Assembly: GCA_018780645.1 (NCBI GenBank)
Contig: JADMJJ010000017.1
Span: 124,001-188,000 of the forward strand
Length of the DNA: 64,000 bases
From: Burkholderiaceae bacterium
GTDB lineage: Bacteria > Pseudomonadota > Gammaproteobacteria > Burkholderiales > Burkholderiaceae_C
Reading direction: 5' to 3'
Below are positions 23,629-33,201 of this stretch, piece by piece. Position 1 is the stretch's first letter. Each line of letters opens with the position of its first letter. The position numbers and the translations under genes were made by a program. The notes under the pieces were generated by a model, which saw only the letters and a list, made by a program, of their open reading frames with translations, was not told the origin of the DNA and did no database searches.

Positions 23629-25638
23629 ATGACCAAGCCCCTACGCTCCCTGCTCGGACAGCCGCTTCTTGCCGTTCTCCTGTCCCTGCTGCTGCCCCTG
23701 GCCACACAGGCCCAAGAGGCTGCCGTGCTCAAGCCCAATGCCAATCTGGTCGCCCAGGGCATACCGGACATCCCGACCCAGCTGGTCGAGCAGGTGGGCC
23801 GCTACACGGATTTCCGCGGCCACAGCTTTGTTGACTGGCATCCGCAGAAACGTGAGATGCTGATCTCGCACCGCAAGGCCGGCGCCAACACCGTGCAGCT
23901 GTATCTGTTGCGCTCGCCGATGGCCGAGCCCGAGCAGTTGACCGACTCGGCCGACACCGTGCGCCAGGGCAGCTTCGAGCCGATCTCCGGCAAGTATGTG
24001 GTGTTCGAGCGCAGCAGCGGCGGCAACGAGGCGAATCAGCTCTACCGACTGGACCTCGCGACCAAGGAGGTGACCCTGCTGACCGATCCGGCCGAGCGCC
24101 ATGATCTGCAGACCTGGCTGCACAAGAGCAGCCGGCTGCTGACGACGTCGGTGCCGCTGGACAAGACCGCCCAGGGCGGCAGCCGCGCCAGCGTGGACAC
24201 CATCATCCGCCTGATGGACCCGCTGGAGCCGAAGGCGGTGCGCACCCTGGCCACCCTTCCCGGCGGCGGCTGGGGTGTCGGTGCGGCCTCGCGCGACGAC
24301 AAGCAGGTCGCATTGACGCGCTATCTGTCGGCCAACGAATCCGAGGTCTGGCTGCTCGACCTGGCCAGCGGCAAGACGCGCCAGGTGCTGCCCGCGCCCG
24401 CTGCGGGGGCCATCAAGGCCAGCCACTTTGCCGGCGGCTTCACCACCGACAACAAGGGCCTGTACGTGGTCAGCGACCGCGCGGGCGAGTTCCGGGAGCT
24501 GATGCGCTACGACCTGGCCAAGGGCAGCCTGCAGCGCCTCACCCGCCACATTCCCTGGGATGTCGACAATGCCTCGCTGAGCCACGATGGCAGGCTGGTG
24601 GCCGCGCAGCTGAATGTCGATGGCCGCAACGAGTTGCGCCTGTTCGACGGCAAGACCCTGAAGGAGCTGCCGGCGCCGGCGCTGCCGGAAGGCAGCGTGA
24701 GCAGCGCACTGTTCCACCCCAGGGCCAAGGAACTGGCGCTGGCCACCAATGGCAGCAAGGGGCCCAGCCAGATCTACACGCTGAGCACGGCGGGCGGCAA
24801 GCTGGAGCAATGGACACAGGCCTATGCGCCGCCGGGCGTGGACATGAGCAGCTTCCCGCCGCAGCAGATCGTGCGCTGGAAGAGCTTCGACGGCCAGACC
24901 ATCTCCGGCCTGCTGAGCACGCCGCCGGCCCGCTTCACCGGCAAGCGGCCGGTGATGGTGTTGATACACGGCGGCCCCGAGGGGCAGGCCACGGTGGGCT
25001 TCCTGAACCGCTACAACTACTACGTCAATGAGCTCGGCATCGCCCTGCTGCAGCCCAATGTGCGGGGCTCCAGCGGCTACGGCAAGACCTTTCTCAGCCT
25101 CGACGACGGTTACAAGCGCGAAGACTCGGTCAAGGACATCGGCGCATTGTTCGACTGGATCGCCACCCAACCGAACCTGGACGCCTCGCGGGTGCTGGTC
25201 ACCGGAGGCAGCTATGGCGGCTATATGTCACTGGCCGTCAGCACACATTACGCCGACCGCATCGCCGGCGCCATCGATGTGGTGGGCATCTCCAACTTCG
25301 TCAGCTTCCTGCAGAACACCGAGAGCTACCGCCGCGACCTGCGCCGCGTCGAATATGGCGATGAACGCGATCCGGCGATGCGCGCCTTCATGGAGAAGAT
25401 CTCGCCGCTGAACAATGCCGGCAAGATCACCAAGCCGCTGTTCGTCGTGCAGGGCAAGAACGACCCGCGCGTGCCCTTCACCGAGGCCGAGCAGATCGTG
25501 GCCAAGGCGCGCGAGAACAAGACACCGGTCTGGTATCTGCGCGCCGAGAACGAGGGCCACGGCTTCGCTCGCAAGGAAAATGCCGACTTCCAGTTTTACG
25601 CCACCGTCCTGTTCCTGCAGCGGACCCTGTTGAAGTAG
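23629..25638 (+). CDS. Exported S9 family prolyl-oligopeptidase-like peptidase
   Basis: A 669-residue serine peptidase with a signal peptide (LLAVLLSLLLPLATQAQ). An N-terminal beta-propeller covers residues about 40-400 (repeated YRLDLATKEVTLLTD, LWLLDLASGKTRQV, LMRYDLAKGSLQRLT blades). A C-terminal alpha/beta-hydrolase follows. The nucleophile is S528 in GGSYGGY, the acid D612 in GKNDPRVPFTE and the base H644 in EGHGF; the oxyanion region is HGGPEGQ. It fits the dipeptidyl/acylaminoacyl peptidase branch and probably acts on peptides in the periplasm. A terminator follows; the promoter region contains a long inverted repeat. Confidence 0.93.
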   Translation: MTKPLRSLLGQPLLAVLLSLLLPLATQAQEAAVLKPNANLVAQGIPDIPTQLVEQVGRYTDFRGHSFVDWHPQKREMLISHRKAGANTVQLYLLRSPMAEPEQLTDSADTVRQGSFEPISGKYVVFERSSGGNEANQLYRLDLATKEVTLLTDPAERHDLQTWLHKSSRLLTTSVPLDKTAQGGSRASVDTIIRLMDPLEPKAVRTLATLPGGGWGVGAASRDDKQVALTRYLSANESEVWLLDLASGKTRQVLPAPAAGAIKASHFAGGFTTDNKGLYVVSDRAGEFRELMRYDLAKGSLQRLTRHIPWDVDNASLSHDGRLVAAQLNVDGRNELRLFDGKTLKELPAPALPEGSVSSALFHPRAKELALATNGSKGPSQIYTLSTAGGKLEQWTQAYAPPGVDMSSFPPQQIVRWKSFDGQTISGLLSTPPARFTGKRPVMVLIHGGPEGQATVGFLNRYNYYVNELGIALLQPNVRGSSGYGKTFLSLDDGYKREDSVKDIGALFDWIATQPNLDASRVLVTGGSYGGYMSLAVSTHYADRIAGAIDVVGISNFVSFLQNTESYRRDLRRVEYGDERDPAMRAFMEKISPLNNAGKITKPLFVVQGKNDPRVPFTEAEQIVAKARENKTPVWYLRAENEGHGFARKENADFQFYATVLFLQRTLLK

Positions 25639-25656
25639 GTCCCGCGCAGCGAGGTG

Positions 25657-25688
25657 AAAAAAAGGGCCGCAAATTGCGGCCCTTTTTC
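25657..25688. terminator. Two-way Rho-independent terminator
   Basis: GGGCCGCAA/TTGCGGCCC stem with an A run on the left and a T run on the right, between the S9 peptidase gene and the convergent small membrane-protein gene. Confidence 0.9.
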
Positions 25689-25704
25689 TATCAATCGCTT
25701 CAGG

Positions 25705-26022
25705 TCAACGTCGGTCGATCCGCGGCGTCTGCTCCGGCACTTCGCGCACCTCGACGTCCACCACCTCACCGGCGGTCGCCGCCGGGCGCCGGCCCGCATT
25801 CGGAAAACCCCACTGCCGGCCTGGTGGCATGCCGAAGCGCGGCATCACGATCACCGGCTTGCGGCCGCGCAGCAGGCTCCACAGCAGGAACAGCCCGCCG
25901 GCAATCAGACCGGCCAGCAGCAGGCTCAGCATGAAGATGAAACCGGCCACGGCCAGTACCAGCTTCAAGGCCAGCGAAACGATTTGCGTCACTACGTTCA
26001 TCTCAACAGTCCTATCGTTCAT
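25705..26022 (-). CDS. Small membrane protein
   Basis: 105 residues with one long or two short membrane helices ([41 protein letters not shown], residues about 10-50), then a basic, proline-rich cytoplasmic tail. I recognise no family with a known function. The ATG at 26022 overlaps the stop of the SDR gene (ATGA); the ATG at 26001, with AGGA eight bases upstream, is an alternative start. Either way it is co-transcribed with the SDR gene. Confidence 0.7.
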   Translation of the reverse strand: MNDRTVEMNVVTQIVSLALKLVLAVAGFIFMLSLLLAGLIAGGLFLLWSLLRGRKPVIVMPRFGMPPGRQWGFPNAGRRPAATAGEVVDVEVREVPEQTPRIDRR

Positions 26023-26777
26023 CCACGCCCGACAAAGGGCATCTTGGTCGCCATCACGGTCATGAACTGCACATTCGCCTCCAGTGGCAGACCGGCCATA
26101 TAGAGGACGGCGCTGGCCGCATGCTGCACATCCATCACCGCTTCGACGGCAATCTCGCCATTGGCCTGACGCACCCCCTTGGCCATCGGTGCGGCCATCT
26201 CGGTCAAGGCATTGCCGATGTCGATCTGGCCGCAGGCGATGTCAAAGGCGCGGCCATCCAGCGACAAGGCCTTGGTCAGACCGGTGATCGCGTGCTTGGT
26301 TGCAGTGTAGGGAGCCGAATTCGGCCGCGGCGCATGGGCTGAAACCGAGCCGTTGTTGATGATGCGGCCGCCCTGGGGCGATTGGCGCTTCATCAGCCGG
26401 AAGGCCGCCTGGGCGCACAGGAAGCTGCCGGTCAGATTGACATCGACGACACCCTGCCACTGGGCCAGCGTCAGCTCGTCGATGGGCACGGCAGGCGCGC
26501 CCACGCCGGCATTGTTGAACAGCAGATCGAGCCGGCCGAAGCGGCTCCGGACCTGCTCGAACAGCGCCGTCACGGCAGCCTCCTGGCTCACATCGGCCGT
26601 CAGCGCCAGGCAGCGCTCGGCGCCCGGCCCGGCCAGCTGCGCGGTCGCCTGCAGCGGCGCCTCGCGCCGCCCGACCAGCACCACCGTCCAGCCGGCCTGC
26701 AGCAGGCTCAGGGCCACGGCACGCCCCACTCCGGTGCCGGCGCCGGTGACCATGGCGATCTTGGAATCCGTTGTCAT
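26019..26777 (-). CDS. SDR family oxidoreductase
   Basis: A 252-residue short-chain dehydrogenase. It has the cofactor loop TGAGTGVG (residues 11-18), an arginine after beta-2 (VGRRE) suggesting NADP preference, NNAG, the catalytic Ser region INNGSVSAH, and YTATK. The segment [20 protein letters not shown] replaces the usual PG motif. The second catalytic-loop residue set is complete, so it should be active; the substrate is unknown. It is translationally coupled to the downstream small membrane protein. The gap to the upstream methyltransferase gene is short (46 bases), so the three may form one operon. Confidence 0.9.
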   Translation of the reverse strand: MTTDSKIAMVTGAGTGVGRAVALSLLQAGWTVVLVGRREAPLQATAQLAGPGAERCLALTADVSQEAAVTALFEQVRSRFGRLDLLFNNAGVGAPAVPIDELTLAQWQGVVDVNLTGSFLCAQAAFRLMKRQSPQGGRIINNGSVSAHAPRPNSAPYTATKHAITGLTKALSLDGRAFDIACGQIDIGNALTEMAAPMAKGVRQANGEIAVEAVMDVQHAASAVLYMAGLPLEANVQFMTVMATKMPFVGRG

Positions 26778-26823
26778 GCAAGTTCCCGGTTGATGAACTT
26801 GAATGATAGAGCCCGGCTGGCAG

Positions 26824-27519
26824 TCAGGAGGACCCGCGTTCGCGGGTATAGCTCAGTATCCGCCCCTTGTAGGCCTCTTGCGCCAGCCCCGGCAACACGG
26901 TGACCTTGCGCTCGGTCAGGCCATAACCCAGCGCCCGCATATGGCGGCTGAACTCGGGCCGGTTGCCGCGGTTCGGGTCGACGATCACGACCTCGCAGCA
27001 GGGCTGGGCATGCTGTTCGATGAAGGCCGCCAAGAGGGCCGGCAGGTCGCGTTCGTAGAGAAGGTCGCTGCCTATGATCAGGTCGAAGCGGCCCAGCAGC
27101 GGATTGTGCCGGCGCCAGTTGCCGTCGAGATAGTTGAGCACAGGCAAATCGTTGAGCGCCGCGTTCCGGGCCAGAAAGTCGCCGGCCAGCGGGTGGCAGT
27201 CGCTGGCTGTGACCAGGCCCAGGCGCTGCTGCACCACCAGGCTGGCCAGGGCCAGGCCGCAGCCGACCTCGAGCACCTTCAGTCCCTCGAAGCTGCGCAG
27301 CTGCATCTCGGCCGCCAGCACCCGGGCCGAGGGCCAGACCAGACCGAACAGCGGCCATGCCGCCGAGGAGATGCCGGCGCGCTCGGCAGCGCCCAGCGGG
27401 TCGTGGAACTGCTGACGGTCGAGCAGGGAGCGGATGTGCAGTGGCAGGCCGCCCACGTCGATATCGCCGTGCTTGACGAGGTAACCCGGTGGGGCGGGGA
27501 TCGGGCTGTGCGCCGGCAT
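26824..27519 (-). CDS. Class I SAM-dependent methyltransferase (COG3897 type)
   Basis: A 231-residue methyltransferase. Motif I is [14 protein letters not shown] (residues about 86-99), motif [22 protein letters not shown], and motif [16 protein letters not shown], as in the methyltransferase-16 / lysine-methyltransferase-like family that modifies proteins or small molecules. The C-terminus has [21 protein letters not shown]. The ATG at 27519 gives the usual length; longer starts add a low-complexity extension with no homology sense. The target cannot be predicted. Confidence 0.85.
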   Translation of the reverse strand: MPAHSPIPAPPGYLVKHGDIDVGGLPLHIRSLLDRQQFHDPLGAAERAGISSAAWPLFGLVWPSARVLAAEMQLRSFEGLKVLEVGCGLALASLVVQQRLGLVTASDCHPLAGDFLARNAALNDLPVLNYLDGNWRRHNPLLGRFDLIIGSDLLYERDLPALLAAFIEQHAQPCCEVVIVDPNRGNRPEFSRHMRALGYGLTERKVTVLPGLAQEAYKGRILSYTRERGSS

Positions 27520-27651
27520 GGGGGCTGTTCTCTCGAAGACATCGGAGGTCCGATCGAACAGGCATCGCGCTCGGCGAGAGCGGCCATGCAGGGGCGACAA
27601 GCGCGTGGCCGGCAACAGGCACCGGCAGGCGCAGCATAACAGTCGGCAATA

Positions 27652-27930
27652 TCAGCAGACCTGGGTGGCAGACTTGACCTGGGCGCAGGCAAGGGCAGCG
27701 GTGGTGGCGCCGCTGGCATGGCCAACCACCACCACGCGGGGCAGTTGGCGAACCTGCACCGCGGCCTTGGTCTGCAGGCTCTGGCCGCTGATCACCACGC
27801 GCGGCAGCTGCTCGACGCGCGGCGCGGCGGCCTGGGCCAGCCCGGCGCCCAGCAGGGCCACCATGATGGGCAGGGCAAACAGGACGGCGGGCAGGTAGCG
27901 GGCTTGGGCGGCTGGGCGGGTGGTGTTCAT
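27652..27930 (-). CDS. Small exported protein with LPRVV(I/V)xG repeats
   Basis: 92 residues with a signal peptide (YLPAVLFALPIMVALLGAGLAQAA). A mature part of about 55 residues holds two copies of a motif: VEQLPRVVISGQ and VRQLPRVVVVGH, then two C-terminal cysteines (ALACAQVKSATQVC). AAGGAG lies six bases before the ATG. The motif parallels the VVVTG repeats of the small protein at 23260-23466. It lies alone between the methyltransferase and the serine hydrolase. Function unknown. Confidence 0.65.
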   Translation of the reverse strand: MNTTRPAAQARYLPAVLFALPIMVALLGAGLAQAAAPRVEQLPRVVISGQSLQTKAAVQVRQLPRVVVVGHASGATTAALACAQVKSATQVC

Positions 27931-28056
27931 GGTGGGCTCCTTGGCTTGACTTGTCTTCTGATGGACGAAGTGTCAGGCCTCGGGTTAACACCTACCAGCG
28001 CCTTGCGACGAGCTGCCTGTTTGGCGCGGTGAATTGCGGTTTACCCGGATGATCGG

Positions 28057-29256
28057 TCACCGGACCAGGGCGCCATAAACCATGGCCCGGAACAACTGCC
28101 GGTAGTGGGCGCGCTGATTCGGCGCCTGGGTCAGGAGCAGGGCAAACAGGTCCTGGGACGGGTCCACCCAGAAGCTGGTGCCGGCCACGCCGCTCCAGAA
28201 GAATGTGCCCACGCTGCCGGGCACCGGCGCCCTGCCCGCCTCCCTGCGCACCGCAAAACCCAGGCCGAAGCCGTGGCCGGGGTCCAGCAGGCCGGGATCC
28301 TGGGGCATGTCGCCGATGTGGTCGGCGGTCATGAAGGCCAGCGTGTAGGGCGAGAGCAGGCGCACACCGTCGAGCTCGCCGCCATTGCGCAGCATCAGCA
28401 CGAAGCGGGCATAGTCCGGCGCGCTGGAGATCAGCCCGCCGCCACCCGACTCGAAGCGTGGCGGCTGGCGGGGGTCCAGCAACTGCACCGGGGCGCCACT
28501 CTCCGGGCATGCGGCAAAGGGCTCGGCAATGCGGTGCTGCTGCTCGGGCAACACGCTGAAGGCCGTGTCATGCATCTGCAGCGGCGCCAGGATCTCGCGC
28601 TGCAGGTGCACGCTCAAGGCCTCGCCGGCAATCAACTCGATCACATGACCCAGCACATCGGTGGCATGGCTGTAGGCCCAGAAGCGGCCCGGCTGGTGGG
28701 CCAGCGGCAGTCTGGCCAGCGCAGCGCAGAACTCGGCGTTGTCGGGGTTGCCGTCCCACAGACCGGCCTGGTCATAGAGACGCTGCACCGGCGAGTCGCC
28801 GGTGAACGCATAGGTCAGGCCGGCGCTGTGGCGCAGCAGATCCTGCAGGGTGGCCGGCTGCAGTTGGGGCACCAGCTCCAGCTTGTCGCCGCCAGGCACC
28901 GCCACCTGGCAGTCGGAAAACGCGGGGATGTAGCGCGACACCGGGTCGCTGAGCAGGGCCCGCCCCTGCTCGATCAGCCTCATCATCGCCACCGAGACGA
29001 TGGGCTTGGTCATCGAATAGATGCGGAACAGACTGTCCATCGTCATCGCATCGGCATCCAAGGGCCGACGCCTGCCGACCGCCTGCTGCCAGGCCACCTG
29101 GCCGCCGCGGGCAATCATCAGCACGGCGCCGGGCAGGCGACCGGCATCGACGTCATGCTGCAGCAGGGTGCGAAGAAGGTCCAGCCGGGCACGGCTCAGG
29201 CCCGCTTGTTCGGGGGTGCAGGTGGGCAGGGCGTTGCTGAAGTGTTCGGCGCTCAT
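28057..29256 (-). CDS. Serine hydrolase, class C beta-lactamase family
   Basis: A 399-residue penicillin-binding-protein-like hydrolase. The catalytic SxxK is SMTK (S81, K84), the YxN-like motif is YSH in WAYSHATDVLGHVIE, and the third motif is HGFGLGF in place of KTG. That set is typical of esterase / EstB-like and D-aminopeptidase-like members, not true beta-lactamases. No clear signal peptide is seen when it starts at the ATG at 29256, so a cytoplasmic esterase is more likely than a resistance enzyme. The start has a weak ribosome-binding site. Confidence 0.9.
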   Translation of the reverse strand: MSAEHFSNALPTCTPEQAGLSRARLDLLRTLLQHDVDAGRLPGAVLMIARGGQVAWQQAVGRRRPLDADAMTMDSLFRIYSMTKPIVSVAMMRLIEQGRALLSDPVSRYIPAFSDCQVAVPGGDKLELVPQLQPATLQDLLRHSAGLTYAFTGDSPVQRLYDQAGLWDGNPDNAEFCAALARLPLAHQPGRFWAYSHATDVLGHVIELIAGEALSVHLQREILAPLQMHDTAFSVLPEQQHRIAEPFAACPESGAPVQLLDPRQPPRFESGGGGLISSAPDYARFVLMLRNGGELDGVRLLSPYTLAFMTADHIGDMPQDPGLLDPGHGFGLGFAVRREAGRAPVPGSVGTFFWSGVAGTSFWVDPSQDLFALLLTQAPNQRAHYRQLFRAMVYGALVR

Positions 29257-29432
29257 GGGTGACGGAATAGCGAGTGAATGCGCGTCAGCATAGGCCATTC
29301 GGGGCGCGGCCCCATCGCTCCGGGGCCGCAGATCGCCGTTAGGGACAGCGCTAATCGGTGACCGCCGCGGTCGAGGTGACAATGCTCACTGCCGTTGACA
29401 ACCGTCTCGCTACACAACCCAAGGAGAAGCAC

Positions 29433-29573
29433 ATGGCCAAAGGACAACAGAAGACCAACAAGGAAGCGAAAAAGCCCAAGAAGGACAGCTCGCCTCCAAA
29501 GCCGATCTCGCCCGGCGCCGTGATGCCCACCATCACCACGGTGGTGCCGGAACGCAGCAAGAAAAAGAAGTGA
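29433..29573 (+). CDS. Small lysine-rich protein
   Basis: 46 residues, very basic (KGQQKTNKEAKKPKKD ... RSKKKK), with a central SPPKPISPGAVMPTITTVV. AAGGAG lies six bases before the ATG at 29433. Such short Lys-rich proteins recur in Burkholderiales; the composition suggests nucleic-acid or ribosome association, but no role is established. It lies in the gap between the serine hydrolase and the PAS kinase. Confidence 0.65.
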   Translation: MAKGQQKTNKEAKKPKKDSSPPKPISPGAVMPTITTVVPERSKKKK

Positions 29574-29667
29574 TCTGAGGGGACCGCGGGCCCGATGGCG
29601 CGAAATACGCCTCGAATCCCGACGGTCTCGGCACTTGGCGGCCAGCGACCCTGGCTAGACTGGCCCG

Positions 29668-31638
29668 ATGCGCGCGCCAGACTCCAACCCTCCCGACGAG
29701 CCTGGCCTGCATCAGTTGCTGGCCTTCAGCCGTGAAGGCCTGGCCCTGCTCGATACAGCGGGCCGCATCAGCTGGGCCAATGCGCGCCTGATTGAACTCT
29801 GCGACCGCGGATCGCTGATCGGACTGACTCCGGCCCAGGCACTGGACGACCAGCAGGAGCTGCAGGCACCTGGCGAAGGCGGCACCGACGACATCGACCT
29901 GCCGATCTTCTGGCAGCCGCCGCGGGGCCTGAAGCGCTGGGGCAATGTGCGCTTCAAGCGTCTCGAACCGGGCGGCAACTGGCTGTTCGCCCTCCAGGAT
30001 CTCGGCGCCGGCCCGTCGGTGATCGAGGCCAGCGGCAGCAATCAGTCGCTGCGCACCGCCAGCGAGCGCGCGGCACTGGCCACCCAGGGCGCCGGCATGG
30101 GCACCTGGGAGATGGATCTGGCCAATGGCTGCGTCGCATGGGACGACCAGATGTTCCTATTGCGCGGCCTGGCACCGGCACAGCAGCCACTGAGCAACGA
30201 CGTGGCGCTGGAACTGGTCCATCCGGACGACCGGCCGGCCATCAGCCGCGCCTTCAAGGCCATGCAGGCGGGTGACCAGAACGCTGGCTACGAGTTCCGC
30301 GTGCGACAGCCCGATGGCAGTTACCGCTGGCTGGCTTCGCGCTCGATTCCGGTGCGCGATGAGTCGGGCCGCATCCTCAAGCGCATCGGCATCAACTGGG
30401 ACATCAGCGATGCCAAGCTCGCCGCGGTGGTCAGCCAGGAGCGCGCGCTGGCCCTGCACGAGAGCCAGGCCAAGTCGGAGTTCCTGGCGCGCATGAGCCA
30501 CGAGCTGCGCACGCCGCTGAATGCGGTGCTGGGCTTCACCCAACTGCTGCAGACCCAGCTCAAGAGCAACCCAGGCTCGGTGGCCAACCAGCAGCGCAAG
30601 CTGGCCCATATCCGCTCGGCCGGCGAGCACCTGCTGGCGCTGATCAACGAGGTGCTGGACCTGTCCAGCATCGAAAGCGGCGGCGCCCAGCTGGCGCTGC
30701 GCCCGGTGGCCCTGCAGCCTCTGGTGCGCGACACCCTGCCCCTGGTCGAGGGGCTGGGACGCACGCACGAGATCGGCATGCGGGTAGGGGCCCTGCCCGG
30801 CAGCGTGCGCGCCGACCCGATTCGCTTGCGCCAGGTGCTGCTGAACCTGCTGTCGAATGCCATCAAGTACAACCGCGCCAGCGGCCAGGTCTGGCTGGAG
30901 AGCCGGGCCGAGGCGCGTGATGGGCAGCCCGGCTGGTGCCTGGCCGTGCGCGATTCGGGTCGAGGCCTGGACGCCGTGCAGCTGAGCCATTTGTTCGAGC
31001 CATTCAACCGCCTGGGCCGGGAGCGGGGGCCTATCGAGGGCTCGGGCATAGGCCTGGCCATCGTCAAGGCCCTGCTGCAGCGCATGCAGGGCCAGATCCA
31101 CGTGCACAGCGAGCCCGGGCGGGGCAGCACATTTGAGGTTTGGCTGCAAGAGGCCGATGATGTGAGCCAGGAGCTTGCATCGAAGCCGTCGGCACCGGCC
31201 GGCGCAGCGCAGCAACGGGAGTCCAGCATGCCAGACCCAAGCAGCCCGCAGCCAGCGATGGCCAGCCATCGGCTGCTCTATATCGAAGACAACCCGGTCA
31301 ATGTGCTGGTGGTGCAGGAACTGGTGGCCACGCGGTCGAACCTGACGCTGGACTGTGCCGTCGATGGCAGCAGCGGTGTGGCGCTGGCCGCGCGGATGCG
31401 GCCGGAGCTGATACTGGTGGACATGCAGCTGCCCGATTTCGATGGCTACGAGGTGCTGAAGCGCCTGCGCGCGCAGGCACAGACGGCGCAAACGCCCTGC
31501 ATCGCGCTGTCAGCCAATGCCATGCCCGAAGACATCGCCAGAGCGCTGCAGGCGGGCTTCTCCGATTACTGGACCAAGCCGATCGACTTCAAGGTCTTTC
31601 TGGGCGGGCTGGATGCGCTGTTTTCCAAACCGGGCTGA
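29668..31638 (+). CDS. PAS-containing hybrid histidine kinase with receiver domain
   Basis: A 656-residue soluble kinase. PAS-like domains occupy about residues 15-115 and 130-255; the second is PAS_3-like with YEFRVRQPDGSYRWLASRSIPVRDESG. The HisKA box SHELRTPLNAVLGF has H278; the ATPase domain has NLLSNAIKYN and GSGIGLAIVK. A C-terminal receiver (about 535-650) has acidic residues YIEDNP, the phospho-acceptor D585 in LVDMQLPDFDGYE, and TKPID. No membrane segment is present, so it senses an internal cue, perhaps redox or a ligand in PAS. The gene end overlaps the convergent AraC-type gene by 73 bases. Confidence 0.93.
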   Translation: MRAPDSNPPDEPGLHQLLAFSREGLALLDTAGRISWANARLIELCDRGSLIGLTPAQALDDQQELQAPGEGGTDDIDLPIFWQPPRGLKRWGNVRFKRLEPGGNWLFALQDLGAGPSVIEASGSNQSLRTASERAALATQGAGMGTWEMDLANGCVAWDDQMFLLRGLAPAQQPLSNDVALELVHPDDRPAISRAFKAMQAGDQNAGYEFRVRQPDGSYRWLASRSIPVRDESGRILKRIGINWDISDAKLAAVVSQERALALHESQAKSEFLARMSHELRTPLNAVLGFTQLLQTQLKSNPGSVANQQRKLAHIRSAGEHLLALINEVLDLSSIESGGAQLALRPVALQPLVRDTLPLVEGLGRTHEIGMRVGALPGSVRADPIRLRQVLLNLLSNAIKYNRASGQVWLESRAEARDGQPGWCLAVRDSGRGLDAVQLSHLFEPFNRLGRERGPIEGSGIGLAIVKALLQRMQGQIHVHSEPGRGSTFEVWLQEADDVSQELASKPSAPAGAAQQRESSMPDPSSPQPAMASHRLLYIEDNPVNVLVVQELVATRSNLTLDCAVDGSSGVALAARMRPELILVDMQLPDFDGYEVLKRLRAQAQTAQTPCIALSANAMPEDIARALQAGFSDYWTKPIDFKVFLGGLDALFSKPG

Positions 31639-32480
31639 TTCAACCAGGCCCGAGGCGACACTCCCAGCTTCTGCGTGAACAGCCGTGACAGGGCGGCCGC
31701 ACTGCCGTAGCCCAGCTGATCGGCGATCGATTTGATCGATTGCCCCTGGCGCAGCTGGGCCTGCGCGATCGCCAGGCGCCAGTTCGCCAGATAGTCGGCC
31801 GGCGTCTCGGCTAGCTGGGCCTTGAAGGCCGCCGCAAAGGCGCTGCGCGACATGCCGGCGCAGGCGGCCATCCGTTCGAGGCTCCAGGCCTCGCCGGGAC
31901 GCTCGTGCAGGGCCACCAGGGTCTTGGCCAGCTGTGCATGGGCCAGGCCGGTCAACAGGCCGGTGGGCAGCTGAGCCTGCTCCGGGTGATCGAGCAGCCA
32001 GCGCAGCAGTTGCAGCAGCAGGATCTCGAACAGCCGATTGGCCAGCAGGCGCTGGCCGCAGCGAAGCTGCTCGGTCTCGGCAAACAAAAGCGCCAAGGTG
32101 TGCTCCAGGCCGGCCACGCGGGCCAGCGGCAGCACCACCACCGGCGGCAGCGCGCGGGCCAGCGGATGCTGGGCGCCGCCATCGAACTCCAGGGTGGCGC
32201 AGCTGAAATCCGCCCCTTCGGTCGGCGCATTGTGGAAGTCATGGGCCAGCGGCCGCGGATAGAACAGCAGGCTGGGCTCCTCGACGCTCAGGCGTAGCGG
32301 CGCGCCACTGTCGGCGCTGTGCGTGACCTCCATCGTGCCCCGTCGCATCACATGCAGAAAGCCCTGGCCGGGACGGGCGGCAAAGTGCGTCACGCCGCAC
32401 AGCGGGCCGGCATGGAACAGGTCCGCCTGCACGCGAAAGCGCTCCATCAGGCTGGAGAGGCGATCGAGGCTGGGCTTCAT
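31566..32480 (-). CDS. AraC-family transcriptional regulator
   Basis: A 304-residue regulator. An N-terminal cupin ligand domain (residues about 15-180: GVTHFAARPGQGFLHVMRRGTMEVTH, LLFYPRPLAHDF) precedes two C-terminal helix-turn-helices (about 195-290). These contain WSLERMAACAGMSRSAFAAAFKAQLAETPADYLANWRLAIAQ and SIKSIADQLGYGSAAALSRLFTQKLGVSPRAWL. It is divergent from the AhpD-like gene, with 126 bases between them, the usual arrangement for an AraC activator and its target. Its last 24 codons overlap the end of the convergent kinase gene, so both 3' ends use the same DNA on opposite strands. Confidence 0.92.
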   Translation of the reverse strand: MKPSLDRLSSLMERFRVQADLFHAGPLCGVTHFAARPGQGFLHVMRRGTMEVTHSADSGAPLRLSVEEPSLLFYPRPLAHDFHNAPTEGADFSCATLEFDGGAQHPLARALPPVVVLPLARVAGLEHTLALLFAETEQLRCGQRLLANRLFEILLLQLLRWLLDHPEQAQLPTGLLTGLAHAQLAKTLVALHERPGEAWSLERMAACAGMSRSAFAAAFKAQLAETPADYLANWRLAIAQAQLRQGQSIKSIADQLGYGSAAALSRLFTQKLGVSPRAWLNQPGLENSASSPPRKTLKSIGLVQ

Positions 32481-32606
32481 CTGGACGAATTGTTGTGTTT
32501 GATGGACTGAACGGCACTTATGGTACCCGTATGGCGATGACACTGTGTCTGCGCCGGTCATACCGCCGCCGCAGCCTCTGCAACCCTGAACACCAAGGAG
32601 CTTTCC

Positions 32607-33152
32607 ATGTCCCGAGTCCCTCTTCTCGATTCCGCCCGTGCCGCCACGCCCGCAAAAGCCCTGCTGCAACAGGTCCAGCAAGCGTTTGGCGCCACGCCGA
32701 ATATGTTCAGGGCGGTTGCCAACTCGCCGGCCGCGCTGCAGCAGATGTGGGCCGCGTTTGGCGCGCTGGGCGGCGGCGTGATTCCTGCCAAGCTGGGTGA
32801 ACAGATCGCCGTGGCCGTGGCCGATGCCAATGCCTGCCACTATTGCCTGGCCGCCCACACCGCGCTGGGCCGCAAGGCCGGCGCCACGGCCGAGGAAATG
32901 GCCGCCGCCCAGGGCGGTGAGGCGGCCGACGCCAGGACCCAGGCGGCGCTGAACTTCGCGCTGAAGCTGGTGCACGAGCGCGGCCAGTTGAGCGACGGCG
33001 ATGTGCCGGCGCTGCGCGCGGCTGGCTTCAATGACGCTGAGGTGGTCGAGATCCTGGCGCATGTGGCCTTGAATCTGTTCACCAACTACGTCAATGTGGC
33101 CTTCGCCGTGCCGGTGGACTTTCCGCAGATCAAGCTGAAGCGCGACGCCTAA
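32607..33152 (+). CDS. AhpD-like / carboxymuconolactone decarboxylase family protein
   Basis: 181 residues of the all-helical AhpD fold. The redox pair is C-x2-C in NACHYCLAAH, with the nearby Glu (GEQIAVAVAD) and following His forming the peroxidase-like proton relay. Family members reduce peroxides or are involved in detoxification of organic radicals. AAGGAG is six bases before the ATG. Divergence from the AraC-type regulator suggests that it is the regulated gene, perhaps induced by an electrophile or oxidant. Confidence 0.9.
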   Translation: MSRVPLLDSARAATPAKALLQQVQQAFGATPNMFRAVANSPAALQQMWAAFGALGGGVIPAKLGEQIAVAVADANACHYCLAAHTALGRKAGATAEEMAAAQGGEAADARTQAALNFALKLVHERGQLSDGDVPALRAAGFNDAEVVEILAHVALNLFTNYVNVAFAVPVDFPQIKLKRDA

Positions 33153-33159
33153 ACTGGCC

Positions 33160-33185
33160 AGCGGGCCGGCGCCGACCGGCCCGCT
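33160..33185 (+). terminator. GC-rich terminator-like hairpin
   Basis: AGCGGGCCGG (33160-33169) pairs perfectly with CCGGCCCGCT (33176-33185) around CGCCGA. The CTTGC that follows is a poor T tract, so it may be a partial terminator between the AhpD-like and GATase genes. Confidence 0.5.
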
Positions 33186-33201
33186 CTTGCAGGAAACGAA
33201 C

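Noticed and set aside
28057-29256. True AmpC beta-lactamase (resistance gene)
   Set aside because: The KTG motif is replaced by HGFG and no signal peptide is evident, which points to the esterase-like branch.
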